Source: G965216695 sp965216695 (GTDB lineage: Bacteria; Pseudomonadota; Gammaproteobacteria; Pseudomonadales; Azotimanducaceae). From it: a stretch of DNA of 64,000 nucleotides. The position numbers were made by a program, and so were the translations under genes. The stretch covers positions 496,001 through 560,000 of the forward strand of contig OZ244212.1 in the NCBI GenBank assembly GCA_965216695.1, written 5' to 3'. A model generated the notes under the pieces. It saw only the letters and a program-made list of their open reading frames with translations. It had not been told where the DNA came from and ran no database searches. Numbering within the stretch: the first letter of the stretch is position 1; every line of letters starts with the position of its first letter. Positions 51,558 to 60,355 of the stretch are shown here, one piece after another.

Positions 51558-53273
51558 CTAGCCGTGCGCTTCCAACAACTTCAGCGGCACCGGGTTACCC
51601 TGGCTATCCCATTCGATGCGATCCAGAAAACCACGGCTGGCAGTGGATCGGGACAGTTTGCCCGACGAGGTGCGCGGAAGGGTTCGCGGCGGCACGATGT
51701 CGATGTGGCAGGCAATACCGAAATGCGCTCGGATCAGCGCAGCCACCCGCAGCGCGAGATCGGGATCGGAGCGCCGGTCCTCGACGACAAGCACAGCCAT
51801 CTCGTCCCCGCTCGGGCGCGTCACCGAAAACGCCGACGTATGGCCCACGCGAACTTCCGGCATGGATTCGGCCAGGTATTCGATGTCCTGCGGCCAGATA
51901 TTGCGCCCACTCAGAATGATCACATCCTTGCGGCGCGCGGTGACTACCAGGGTTCCATCCACCGTGTAGCCGATGTCTCCGGTATCCAGCCAACCGTCCT
52001 CGCTCAGGACTTCAGCGGTAGACTCCGGATCGCCAAAGTAGCCACGCATAACCGACGGTCCGCGAACGAGAATGCGTCCACATTGGCGCTCCGGCAAACG
52101 GTCACCTGCGTCGTCGCATATCTTGAGTTCATAGCTCGGCAGCGGGACGCCGCAATCAACGAGATGCATCGCATCCAACGCCGGTACATCCGCGTTCGGA
52201 ACCGCCCGGCCCGTGTCCAGCAGCGTTGTCTTCTCCACCCGGTCGATGGAAACGCCGCTGGAGAGCGGCGCGAAGCTGACGGCAAGCCCGCATTCGGCCA
52301 TCCCATAGCACGCGACAAACGCCTTCGGGTCGAATCCGGCGGGCGCCAGCACCTGCGCAAACTGTTCAAGGAGCCGGTAGTTGATCCGTTCCGCACCAAC
52401 ACAGGCAACCCGCCAACTCGACAGATTGTATTTGTCCTGATCGGTGAGCCGCAGGCGGGTCGCGCAGAGCGAATAGCCCGACGGCGGGCTGGAGGATACG
52501 GTACCCCGGTTGTCCGAGATGAGCTTCAGCCACAGACGCGGTCGCATTGCGAACGTCCGTGGGCTGAGGTAATCCACCGACAACTGACTAGCGAGCGGCA
52601 CGAGTACGAAGCCCACCAACCCCATGTCGTGGTAGAACGGCAGCCACGACACCAGACGGTCGCCCTCGGAGAGACATACGCCACGCTCTGCAATCTCTGC
52701 GAGGTTCTGCAGAGCGGATTCCTGGGGCATGTCGACCCCTCGGGGAAACCGCGTGCTACCCGACGTGTACTGCAGGTAAGCGCTTTCCCCCTCGGCGAGC
52801 GGCTGCAGCGCTTGCGAGCTATGGGGAAGTTTCAGGAAATCGACCTCGGCGCCTGCGAGTTTCATGTCGAGTCCGCGCGTCGCCCGCGACAGGAAGTCGA
52901 CAAAGTCGTCAGGTGCAACCGCGGCGGCAGCGCCACAGCTCTGCATCATGCGGCGAATCTGCGCAACGTACGCATCGCCACCGCCCATCTGCAACGCGGC
53001 CGGCAATGGTACCGGAACCAATCCTGCATACTGGCACGCGAAGAAAAACCGGTGGAACACCGGAGAAGTCTCCGCAATGATCGCCACTCGCCCGCCGCGC
53101 TCGATACCCAACGACATGAGCCGACGCGCCAGGTCAATGGCCTGCGCCCGCAGCAGTCGATAGGGAAGCACCGCCGAAAGGCGTCCGCTCGCGTCGTAGA
53201 AGTTGCAGCCGGTACGGCCTTGAGCCGCGTAGTCGAGCGCGTCAGCGAGACTGCCGAACTGCCCTCGATACAT
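51558..53273 (-). CDS. Fatty acyl-AMP ligase / acyl-ACP synthetase
   Basis: A 571-aa adenylating enzyme. YLQYTSGSTRFPRGVDM is the ATP-binding P-loop, WLPFYHDMGLVGFVLVPL is the FAAL-like motif, AERINYRLLEQF and YGMAECGLAVSFAPL follow, then GWLDTGDIGYTVDGTLVVTARRKDVIILSGRNIWPQDIE, and the catalytic Lys in RTSSGKLSR. It would load fatty acid as an acyl-AMP onto the ACP encoded downstream. It is the first gene of the - arm, 35 nt before cerR. Confidence 0.92.
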   Translation of the reverse strand: MYRGQFGSLADALDYAAQGRTGCNFYDASGRLSAVLPYRLLRAQAIDLARRLMSLGIERGGRVAIIAETSPVFHRFFFACQYAGLVPVPLPAALQMGGGDAYVAQIRRMMQSCGAAAAVAPDDFVDFLSRATRGLDMKLAGAEVDFLKLPHSSQALQPLAEGESAYLQYTSGSTRFPRGVDMPQESALQNLAEIAERGVCLSEGDRLVSWLPFYHDMGLVGFVLVPLASQLSVDYLSPRTFAMRPRLWLKLISDNRGTVSSSPPSGYSLCATRLRLTDQDKYNLSSWRVACVGAERINYRLLEQFAQVLAPAGFDPKAFVACYGMAECGLAVSFAPLSSGVSIDRVEKTTLLDTGRAVPNADVPALDAMHLVDCGVPLPSYELKICDDAGDRLPERQCGRILVRGPSVMRGYFGDPESTAEVLSEDGWLDTGDIGYTVDGTLVVTARRKDVIILSGRNIWPQDIEYLAESMPEVRVGHTSAFSVTRPSGDEMAVLVVEDRRSDPDLALRVAALIRAHFGIACHIDIVPPRTLPRTSSGKLSRSTASRGFLDRIEWDSQGNPVPLKLLEAHG

Positions 53274-53871
53274 CGGCAGGTCACTGGCTGTGGGAGTGGG
53301 CGCTATCGTGTTGTTCTGTTCAGTCTGAATGATCGGACCCCAAATTCAACCCAAACCAACCTGGCGATGCTGCGACCGGCGCAGACATCGATACCAGCAC
53401 GAAACAGTTACGACCCCGTTCGCCCACGAGTTGTCCATCACGCGCTTTTCGCCACGTACTGTCCACGACGTACCATCAACCACGTACGTTTGTGGATGAA
53501 CTACTCCCCTACCCGGCTCCGTTTACCGGATCCGAGCAACGTGTCGAGCACAACAACAAAACCACGATCTCGGTGGCTTACTCAGTGGCTTCCTGGGTCC
53601 CCTCCGGGCCTCTCCAAACCCGTTAGGCATTTTTTATGCTAATTGGTGCGCCCGTTATTGGCAACGCCAATTTCGACGGGACGCGATTGTACTCATCGTG
53701 AAGAGAAGCGCCAGCCCAAATGAAAGAAATGTGTCACGATCACATCGCGATGCTTCATCAGCATCGTGGCGCACCGTCATCGCTTCCGGAGTTGTCCCGG
53801 CATCTTGCACGCAATGAGTTACTTTAATTTGTCAATATATCAATAATTTATATTGCTTTTCTAGATTAGTT
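53274..53871. other. Intergenic region between two - strand genes
   Basis: This 598-nt stretch precedes the acyl-ligase gene and follows the enoyl-CoA hydratase gene, both on the - strand. The left part probably carries the promoter of the spt arm, though no clear -35/-10 was found. The right end (53820-53880) is strikingly AT-rich, with short AATATA/TATATT inverted repeats. No ORF there has family resemblance. Confidence 0.45.
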
Positions 53872-54663
53872 CTATTTTTTACCGGCAAATCTACGGCGCG
53901 CCTCTCGCGCATCTCCCAACGACGCGGACAATTGGCTCTGATCTGCATCGGCAAAGCTGCCTAGGCGGTTGAGCGCTCCGGCGATAGCATTCACGCCCTC
54001 CTTGATCATCTGTGTCGCGACGACGGGCATGGCGGCAGCGCGTTCCGCCAGTTCTAACGCAACTGCAACAGACCGGCCCTGCGCCGCCGTTGCGTCGACG
54101 AGCCCCCAGTCGAGCGCCTGCTCTGGCGCCATCTTCTCGCAGAGAATGCAGATTCGCTTCGCGCGCGCAGGACCCACCAGATTGACGAGTCTCGGAAGCG
54201 CACCCCATTGCAGGTTAAGACCAACGCGTACCTCGGGCACATACAAATAACCGCCCTCGGCGAGCACCCGCCAATCGCACGCCAGCGGCAGTGCAACGCC
54301 CGCTCCGACGGCCGGACCTTCCATCGCCGCGATCGTCACCTGTGGCAATGCCTCCCACGCCTCGCAGAGCCGCACCCCGCGGAAGTACACGCGCCGACGC
54401 TCAGCGTCGGACATGCCTTCCTCACTCCGCGCTCCCAGATCCTGAAGATCTGCGCCGGACGAGAAATAGGCGCCACCCCCGGTCAGCACAATCGCGCGCA
54501 AATCCAGATCATCCTGCAGGTTCCGTGCAACCTCGGTGAGTTCGAGAATGAGCTGACCATCGAACGCGTTGAGTTTCGTGCCGCGGTCGAAGCGCACGAG
54601 CGCCACGTGCGCACCGGTCCGTTCTACCGTGACGTAGTCGAGCTGACCCACCGCTTTTACCAT
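53872..54663 (-). CDS. Enoyl-CoA hydratase/isomerase-family protein
   Basis: A 263-aa crotonase-fold protein. AIVLTGGGAYFSSGADLQDLG and AAMEGPAVGAGVALPLACDWRVL are the oxyanion-hole segments; LNLQWGALPRLVNLVG occupies the region where a catalytic Glu is usual, and here no Glu is seen, so it may act as an isomerase. It ends with a Lys-rich tail (RRRFAGKK). The ATG overlaps the nitroreductase stop by 7 nt, so the two are coupled and perhaps act on the same acyl or aromatic compound. Confidence 0.88.
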   Translation of the reverse strand: MVKAVGQLDYVTVERTGAHVALVRFDRGTKLNAFDGQLILELTEVARNLQDDLDLRAIVLTGGGAYFSSGADLQDLGARSEEGMSDAERRRVYFRGVRLCEAWEALPQVTIAAMEGPAVGAGVALPLACDWRVLAEGGYLYVPEVRVGLNLQWGALPRLVNLVGPARAKRICILCEKMAPEQALDWGLVDATAAQGRSVAVALELAERAAAMPVVATQMIKEGVNAIAGALNRLGSFADADQSQLSASLGDAREARRRFAGKK

Positions 54664-55331
54664 TCATCCACGTGCATGACGGTGTTCACCGGCGGTCGGT
54701 ACGCGGGCTTGAAGCTGGTACCGACCGTGTACGCAATCGGGATCAGCGCAACCTGCATGAAGTCGTCGTACGGAATCTCCAGCAGATCGGCGATCGTCTG
54801 TTCGTGCATCAGGTGCAGTGTTGTCCACGCGGTGCCCAAACCTCGGGCGCGCGCCGCCAACATGAAATTCCACGCCGCTGGAATGATCGAGCCCAGCGTT
54901 CCGGTCTGCGCAATGATGTTGTTCGATTCGGGACGATCTGTTCGTCCGGCTATACAAGGGATCAGCAGCACCGGAACACGGCCCATGTTTTCGGCGAGGT
55001 AGTCGGCGGACGACGCCGAGCGCGATTGACTACGAATCAGGTCGTCGTCGCCGCTTTCGCGGTGCAGCTTGTGGATCGCGATCGGCATGTCCCGATACAA
55101 CGTGAACGCCTGTCCGTACAGTTCGCCGATCTTGGCCTTCTTCGCCGGGTCCGTTACGAACATGAACTGCCAACCCTGCGCGTTGGACCCGGTGGGCGCC
55201 TGGACTGCAATGTTCATACACTCCTCGATCACGTCCATAGGGACCGGCCGGTCGAAATCCAGTCGTTTGCGTACGGCTCGCGTGGTGCTCAACAGCTCAT
55301 CGTTACTCAACCCCAATTGAGGGTGTGCCAT
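54657..55331 (-). CDS. Nitroreductase-family protein
   Basis: A 224-aa FMN-dependent oxidoreductase. TTRAVRKRLDFDRPVPMDVI holds the FMN-binding Arg near the N-terminus; AVQAPTGSNAQGWQFMFVTD is a conserved flavin-site block; ARARGLGTAWTTLHLMHEQTIADLLEIPYD completes the fold. Members reduce nitro compounds, quinones or enones with NAD(P)H. Overlap with the enoyl-CoA hydratase gene indicates one transcript. The Ser/Thr kinase gene ends downstream on the same strand. Confidence 0.9.
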   Translation of the reverse strand: MAHPQLGLSNDELLSTTRAVRKRLDFDRPVPMDVIEECMNIAVQAPTGSNAQGWQFMFVTDPAKKAKIGELYGQAFTLYRDMPIAIHKLHRESGDDDLIRSQSRSASSADYLAENMGRVPVLLIPCIAGRTDRPESNNIIAQTGTLGSIIPAAWNFMLAARARGLGTAWTTLHLMHEQTIADLLEIPYDDFMQVALIPIAYTVGTSFKPAYRPPVNTVMHVDEW

Positions 55332-55374
55332 AAAATCCTCCTCGTTTCAGATTCGCAGGTACGCGGCAACTGCG

Positions 55375-57543
55375 TCATTCGACAAGCCAGCGCTGGTTTA
55401 CTTCAATCCATTCGTTTTGCGGCTCCGGGGCAAGTTCGATCGCCTGCTGCATGTATTCGATCGCCAGGTCCCGCAGATCGAATTCATACGCTTCCATCGC
55501 TACCTCATTGAGCCGAACCGACGACTGCAGGCGCAGCGCAAGGCCGGCCTCGTTATTGGGACTGATCGCGAATAAACGTTGCAGCATCGACTTCAGGTTC
55601 CCATCCGCAGGCGCAAAGACATAGCCGGCTTCATACAGTTCGGCCGCAGCCGCTTCCAGATCCGCTTCGCGCTCGGCAAGTTGCGCTTGGGTACCCGCCG
55701 AAAGCAACTGCAGCGCAGGCTCGGCGGACATCGCTGCGATGAGCTCTCCTGCTTCCAGATAACGTTCTTCTGTAAGCGCGCTCACTACTTCTGCGTTCAC
55801 CCGATCGGCCACCTCCGACAATACCCCCGCGGTGTCGCCGCCGGCGGTTCGAATGCGCCTCAGCACGCCGATCGCTGCAATCAGATCCGGCGTTTCTGCC
55901 GCAAGCAAACCCTCCAGTTCGGCAACCTCCGCGGCGACTCTGGTCGAAGACGCGTCTTTCTCGTTTCCACCGGATGGGGAGGAAACCGGTGGCGCCTCGC
56001 CCGGGTCAGTGGGGGCCGCTCCGTCATCCTTTGCGGGCACGTCCGCGATGCGGGGTTGCGCGGGCAACGCATCAGTGCCGTCGGGGCCGTCATCAGTCGG
56101 TTCTGATCTCGCGGGGTCCGCGCTGCGTCGATCGCTTAATCCCGCCACCGACCCGGCCGACTCCCCGGGCGTTTTCGCACCGCCTACGTCGTCCGTCGAC
56201 GAATCGTCCCGGCGGACCAAACCGCCCACCTGCCCTTCGTCTACCGACGGCGTGCGGTCCGGTACCCCGCCGTCGAGCAACTGCGTACCGGCAATGATTG
56301 CCACAACGGCGACGACTACAGCGACGCCGATATAGCGCAAATCAACATTGCGCGTGGGCGTCGATCTCGCGTCTTGCCTCTCGCGCAGCGACTCTTGCGG
56401 CTCTGCAGACTTTGCGAAACGCGCCGGTCCAGTTGCTGCATCCGCTTGCGGGGTGACTGCGACACTGGAAGATTCCCGTCCAAATTCCTGGGATGGCAGT
56501 TCCTGGGACGGCTGTTGCTGAGCGGGCTGTTGCTGAGAGGAGAGGGGCATATTGCCGGAAGCCGCGACCACCGTCGCGTCGCGTGCCTGGCCTGGGTCCG
56601 GTACATCAGAAGTGATCGCAGGCGAAGCGCCGTCCACCCGCGGTTCGGCGCGTCGTGGTCCGGCGGCGGCACTGCGCACCGACGACTCGTGTGTCGGCGG
56701 GTCGTCCCTGCGCGCCAGCGGCGCTCGCACAATCGTCCTTCGATGAGATTCCAGCGCGTGACGAAATTCGGCAACGTTCTCGTAACGATCGTCACGCAGC
56801 CGAGCGAGTGCTTTGTCGAACATCGGCTGCAGTGTTTCGAAGGACTCCGGAAGATCGTCCACTTCCTCGTGAACGAGCTTGTAGAGAAAGGCGGCCGTAG
56901 AATCGGCAGATGTCGGCAGGTGCCCGGTCAGCGCTTCATAAATCACGACGGCCAGCGAGTAGATATCGCTACGGCCGTCGACCTCATCTCCGCGGGCCTG
57001 TTCGGGGCTGACGTAACCGTACGTGCCCATCGTTGTACCGAGTTGGGTCAGCTGCGTGCTCGCGTCGAACAGCTTCGCTATCCCGAAGTCTGCAAGCACC
57101 GCGTGGCCCATTTCGTGAAAGAGAATGTTGTCCGGCTTCAGATCGCGGTGCACGATGCCGCGCGAGTGAAGTGCCTGGAGCGCATCTGCGACCTGCACAC
57201 CGACATCGAGCGCAAATTCGGGTTCGAGCATGCCTTCTTCGCGTTGCCTCGAACGCAGCGATCCCCCGGGCAGGTAGTCCATCGTGAGGTACGGACGCCC
57301 GTCGATTACGCCGAAGCTGTGCACATTGATGATATTGGGATGGCTCAGTGCCGCGGATATCTGCGCCTCCCGTCGGAAACGCTCGATCAGGTCTTCACCT
57401 CCGGCACTCAGGTCACTGGCCATGACCTTCACCGCAACCTGGCGATTCAACGCGTCATCTAACGCTAGATAGACCGTCGCCATACCGCCGCGACCCAGCT
57501 CGCGGACAATCGTGTGCCCTTCGATATGAATGGATTCCGCCAC
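55375..57543 (-). CDS. Membrane-anchored Ser/Thr protein kinase
   Basis: A 722-aa Hanks-type kinase. GRGGMATVYLALDD is the P-loop, VAVKVM holds the ATP Lys, HRDLKPDN the catalytic loop, ADFGIAKLFD the DFG motif, and GTYGYVSPEQARGDEV the activation region. A variable Pro/Gln-rich juxtamembrane segment (residues ~280-405) precedes one helix (YIGVAVVVAVVAIIAG), then an extracytoplasmic acidic linker and an alpha-helical C-terminal domain that resembles TPR-like repeats (LLAAETPDLIAAIGVLRRIRT, EEAYEFDLRDLAIEYMQQAI-like). No PASTA domain. GTG 57543 has AAGGTGA upstream. The signal sensed is unknown. Confidence 0.93.
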   Translation of the reverse strand: MAESIHIEGHTIVRELGRGGMATVYLALDDALNRQVAVKVMASDLSAGGEDLIERFRREAQISAALSHPNIINVHSFGVIDGRPYLTMDYLPGGSLRSRQREEGMLEPEFALDVGVQVADALQALHSRGIVHRDLKPDNILFHEMGHAVLADFGIAKLFDASTQLTQLGTTMGTYGYVSPEQARGDEVDGRSDIYSLAVVIYEALTGHLPTSADSTAAFLYKLVHEEVDDLPESFETLQPMFDKALARLRDDRYENVAEFRHALESHRRTIVRAPLARRDDPPTHESSVRSAAAGPRRAEPRVDGASPAITSDVPDPGQARDATVVAASGNMPLSSQQQPAQQQPSQELPSQEFGRESSSVAVTPQADAATGPARFAKSAEPQESLRERQDARSTPTRNVDLRYIGVAVVVAVVAIIAGTQLLDGGVPDRTPSVDEGQVGGLVRRDDSSTDDVGGAKTPGESAGSVAGLSDRRSADPARSEPTDDGPDGTDALPAQPRIADVPAKDDGAAPTDPGEAPPVSSPSGGNEKDASSTRVAAEVAELEGLLAAETPDLIAAIGVLRRIRTAGGDTAGVLSEVADRVNAEVVSALTEERYLEAGELIAAMSAEPALQLLSAGTQAQLAEREADLEAAAAELYEAGYVFAPADGNLKSMLQRLFAISPNNEAGLALRLQSSVRLNEVAMEAYEFDLRDLAIEYMQQAIELAPEPQNEWIEVNQRWLVE

Positions 57544-57640
57544 AGCCCAGTCACCTTGCCCCGCAAGCCACTTTGCCGCGTTAGCGCGCAGGAAGCAAAG
57601 CGTAATAGACCAATGGCGCTGCCTGCGTGGCGGAGTCGAG

Positions 57641-58267
57641 TTACCGGAGTCCGCCTGTGGGCGATCCGCTCCGCGGCTCTACCAGATCTCCGTCCGGGCT
57701 GAACAGGTACACACCAAAGCGCACATACGGCGAACCGGAACGAGCGCCTGCGGGTACGGGGTCTGGTACTCGGTTGCTCACGGGATCCAGGCTTTGTAGA
57801 TAGGCTGCGATCGCGAGCGTGTCACGCTCCGTCAACACGGAATAGTTGGCCCAGGGCATCACCAATCGCAATCGGCCACCGTTATGGTCCACGCCGGTCT
57901 GAATCGCAGCCGCGATGTCACGGCGGGTCCACTCGCCAAGCCCGGTCTCCGCATCGGGGGTTAGATTCGGCGCAAAAACCACACCCGGGAGACCCCCGGC
58001 ACCACGCGCCCCGCCGTCCGTGTACGCAATACCAATCCTCGATCCGGCGAACGGTGCGCCCATTTCGCCCCCGGCCACCAACGCGCCCTCCGTGTGGCAA
58101 CGTTCGCACGCGAGAATCCGGGCGAGATATTCGCCTCGTGCAACCCGGCGACCCCCGTCCGACGCAGCCGATTCCGGATACAACATCAAAATTACAATGG
58201 CCAGCACGATAGCCACCGTCACCAACGTGACGGACCGCCGCGATGACGCAGCAGAATGCGGTCGCAT
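57641..58267 (-). CDS. c-type cytochrome
   Basis: A 208-aa protein with one N-terminal membrane helix (SVTLVTVAIVLAIVILMLYP) that may anchor it or act as a signal. A single haem site CERCH follows in EYLARILACERCHTEGAL. The distal Met is probably in RLVMPWANYSVLTERD, with LAIAAYLQSLDPV after it, as in cytochrome c subunits of dehydrogenases. The cognate oxidoreductase is not nearby. It lies 97 nt upstream of the kinase gene on the same strand. Confidence 0.88.
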   Translation of the reverse strand: MRPHSAASSRRSVTLVTVAIVLAIVILMLYPESAASDGGRRVARGEYLARILACERCHTEGALVAGGEMGAPFAGSRIGIAYTDGGARGAGGLPGVVFAPNLTPDAETGLGEWTRRDIAAAIQTGVDHNGGRLRLVMPWANYSVLTERDTLAIAAYLQSLDPVSNRVPDPVPAGARSGSPYVRFGVYLFSPDGDLVEPRSGSPTGGLR

Positions 58268-58449
58268 CCGTTGCCTGCTCCACCCAGTTTCAACATCCCG
58301 ACGCTAGCAGAACGCGACTCCGCTGATGATCCGGGGTTTCCACAGTCCAACGTACTGGTCGCAGCGAATCTCGAAAGCACGCATCGCATGGTACATCATG
58401 GCGTTCGCCCGTCCGCGAAGCCGGACGATTGGTTGAAAACGGGGAACCC

Positions 58450-60192
58450 ATGGACGATCTCAGGCTTCATGATGCGGTGATATTTCTGGTCGCGGCCGGT
58501 CTCGTTATTCCGGTGGCTAAGCGATTCCGCATTAGTCCAATTGTCGGCTTTCTTCTCGTGGGACTGGCGGTGGGTCCCTTCGGCCTATCCAGACTTGCAG
58601 ACGAGTGGCCAGCACTGCGTTGGATTCTGATTACCGATCTCCAAGGCGTCGGCGCGCTCGCAGAGCTAGGCGTCGTCTTCCTGCTTTTCATGATCGGCCT
58701 GGAGTTGTCGCTGGAACGGCTGTGGTCCTTGCGCCGCTGGGTGTTCGGACTCGGCGGTGCGCAGATCCTCATCACGGGATTACTCATCGGCATGATCGCG
58801 GCGTGGTTCGGCAACACCCTTGCGGCGTCGATCGTTCTCGGTGCCTGTCTAGCTCTGTCGTCGACCGCGATTGTTACGCAGCTTCTGATCGAACAGGGTA
58901 ACTTCAGTACCAAAGGCGGGCGGGCAGCGTTCGCGGTACTGCTGGCACAGGACATCGCCGTGGTGCCCGTACTCTTCCTTGTGGGCGTTCTAGGTACCAC
59001 TACGGAACATTCGGTGTTCTTTGGTCTCCTGCGCGCCCTCGCCGAGGCAGCGATTGCTGTTGCGTTGATCGTGGGCGCCGGTCGCGTGATCGTTCGGCCG
59101 TTGCTGCGGTTCGTGGGACGTCACGGCACCCCCGACCTTTTCATGGCGGTCACACTGCTGCTGATCGCCGTAACGGCGACGCTCACCCACTACGCGGGTT
59201 TGTCCGCCGCACTCGGGGCTTTTCTTGCTGGGCTGCTCCTTGCGGAAACCGAGTACCGGCACGAAATCGAAGTACAGATCGAGCCATTCAAGGGTCTCCT
59301 CCTGGGGTTGTTCTTCATGTCCGTGTCGATGAGCATCGATCTCACCGCCGCATTGGAAAGCGCCGGTTGGGTAGCGCTCTCCGTCATCGGGCTTTACGTG
59401 TTGAAAGGAGCCGTGGTCTACGCACTCACGCGCGCATTCGGTCTGAGCCGGGGACAGTCTCTGGAAAACGGCGTGCTGCTGGGGCAAGGGGGCGAGTTTG
59501 CGTTCGTGATCGTTGGTCTCGCGCTCGAGTTCGCGCTGCTACCGGCCGCGGACGCGCAGTTCATGCTGATTGTAGTGAGCGCAACAATGTTCATCACACC
59601 CGTGCTCGCAAAACTCGCTAATGGCGCAAGCGTTCACCTGGACCGTGACGCGCCGACACCCGGCGACACTGATATTGCCTCCGACCTTGCCGGACACGTA
59701 GTCATCGTGGGCTATGGACGAACCGGGCAGATTCTGGCCGCACTGCTGAACCAACGCCAGATCCCGCATGTGGCCCTGGACCTGGATGCCGATCGGGTGG
59801 CGACGCTGCGCGCGCGCGGCGAACCCGTCTACTTCGGCGATGCGTCTCGGGCCGACATGCTTCAACGCATGCGATTGGCCTCCGCCGCAGCTCTGTCCGT
59901 GTGTACGGACGATGCGAAGTCAACAGAAGCCACCATCCAGGCCGCGCGTCGTTTGTCGCGTGACATTCCAATCGTCGCGCGGGTGCACGACGTGGAACAC
60001 GGGTTGCGCTTGAAGGACCTCGGCGCAACCATGGTCGTTCCGGAGGTCTGCGAATCTGCGCTGCAACTCGGCGCACTCATGCTCGAAGAGGTAGGGTTCC
60101 CTCCGAGCGCTACCCGCGAGGTTATCGAGGTACAGCGAAGCGAACTGATGCTGGCGCTGAGCGACCTGGAAAGCCATTCGCGTGTGTCCTAG
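58450..60192 (+). CDS. CPA2-family monovalent cation:proton antiporter (KefB/KefC-like)
   Basis: A 580-aa protein. Residues 1-~390 contain about 12 membrane segments, including PIVGFLLVGLAVGPFGL and LALSSTAIVTQLLIEQG. Residues ~410-530 form a cytoplasmic TrkA-N domain (HVVIVGYGRTGQILAALLNQRQIPHVALDLD) that binds NAD(H). It exports K+ or Na+ in exchange for H+ and is likely gated by electrophile stress if KefC-like. ATG 58450 has GGGG just upstream; a TTG at 58429 is open but less likely. Confidence 0.92.
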   Translation: MDDLRLHDAVIFLVAAGLVIPVAKRFRISPIVGFLLVGLAVGPFGLSRLADEWPALRWILITDLQGVGALAELGVVFLLFMIGLELSLERLWSLRRWVFGLGGAQILITGLLIGMIAAWFGNTLAASIVLGACLALSSTAIVTQLLIEQGNFSTKGGRAAFAVLLAQDIAVVPVLFLVGVLGTTTEHSVFFGLLRALAEAAIAVALIVGAGRVIVRPLLRFVGRHGTPDLFMAVTLLLIAVTATLTHYAGLSAALGAFLAGLLLAETEYRHEIEVQIEPFKGLLLGLFFMSVSMSIDLTAALESAGWVALSVIGLYVLKGAVVYALTRAFGLSRGQSLENGVLLGQGGEFAFVIVGLALEFALLPAADAQFMLIVVSATMFITPVLAKLANGASVHLDRDAPTPGDTDIASDLAGHVVIVGYGRTGQILAALLNQRQIPHVALDLDADRVATLRARGEPVYFGDASRADMLQRMRLASAAALSVCTDDAKSTEATIQAARRLSRDIPIVARVHDVEHGLRLKDLGATMVVPEVCESALQLGALMLEEVGFPPSATREVIEVQRSELMLALSDLESHSRVS

Positions 60193-60355
60193 TGCCAACC
60201 CGGCACCTTCCTCGCCGGCAAGCACCCGACCGTGCGGTGGAACTGGTCCCACGCCAGGTCCAGCCAACAGCTCGCCACGCGATGATCGACTTCGGTGCTA
60301 AAGTTTGCGGCGAGAGCACGGCGATCGAAACAGGGGTCAGGAGAATCGATCTTTA

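Noticed and set aside
51564..53642. A 692-codon + strand ORF
   Set aside because: It is antisense to the acyl-AMP ligase gene, which has all family motifs; the + reading is Arg/His-rich with no recognisable domain, a common shadow in GC-rich genes.
56374..57462. A 362-codon + strand ORF
   Set aside because: It is the antisense of the Ser/Thr kinase catalytic domain, whose motifs are unambiguous on the - strand.
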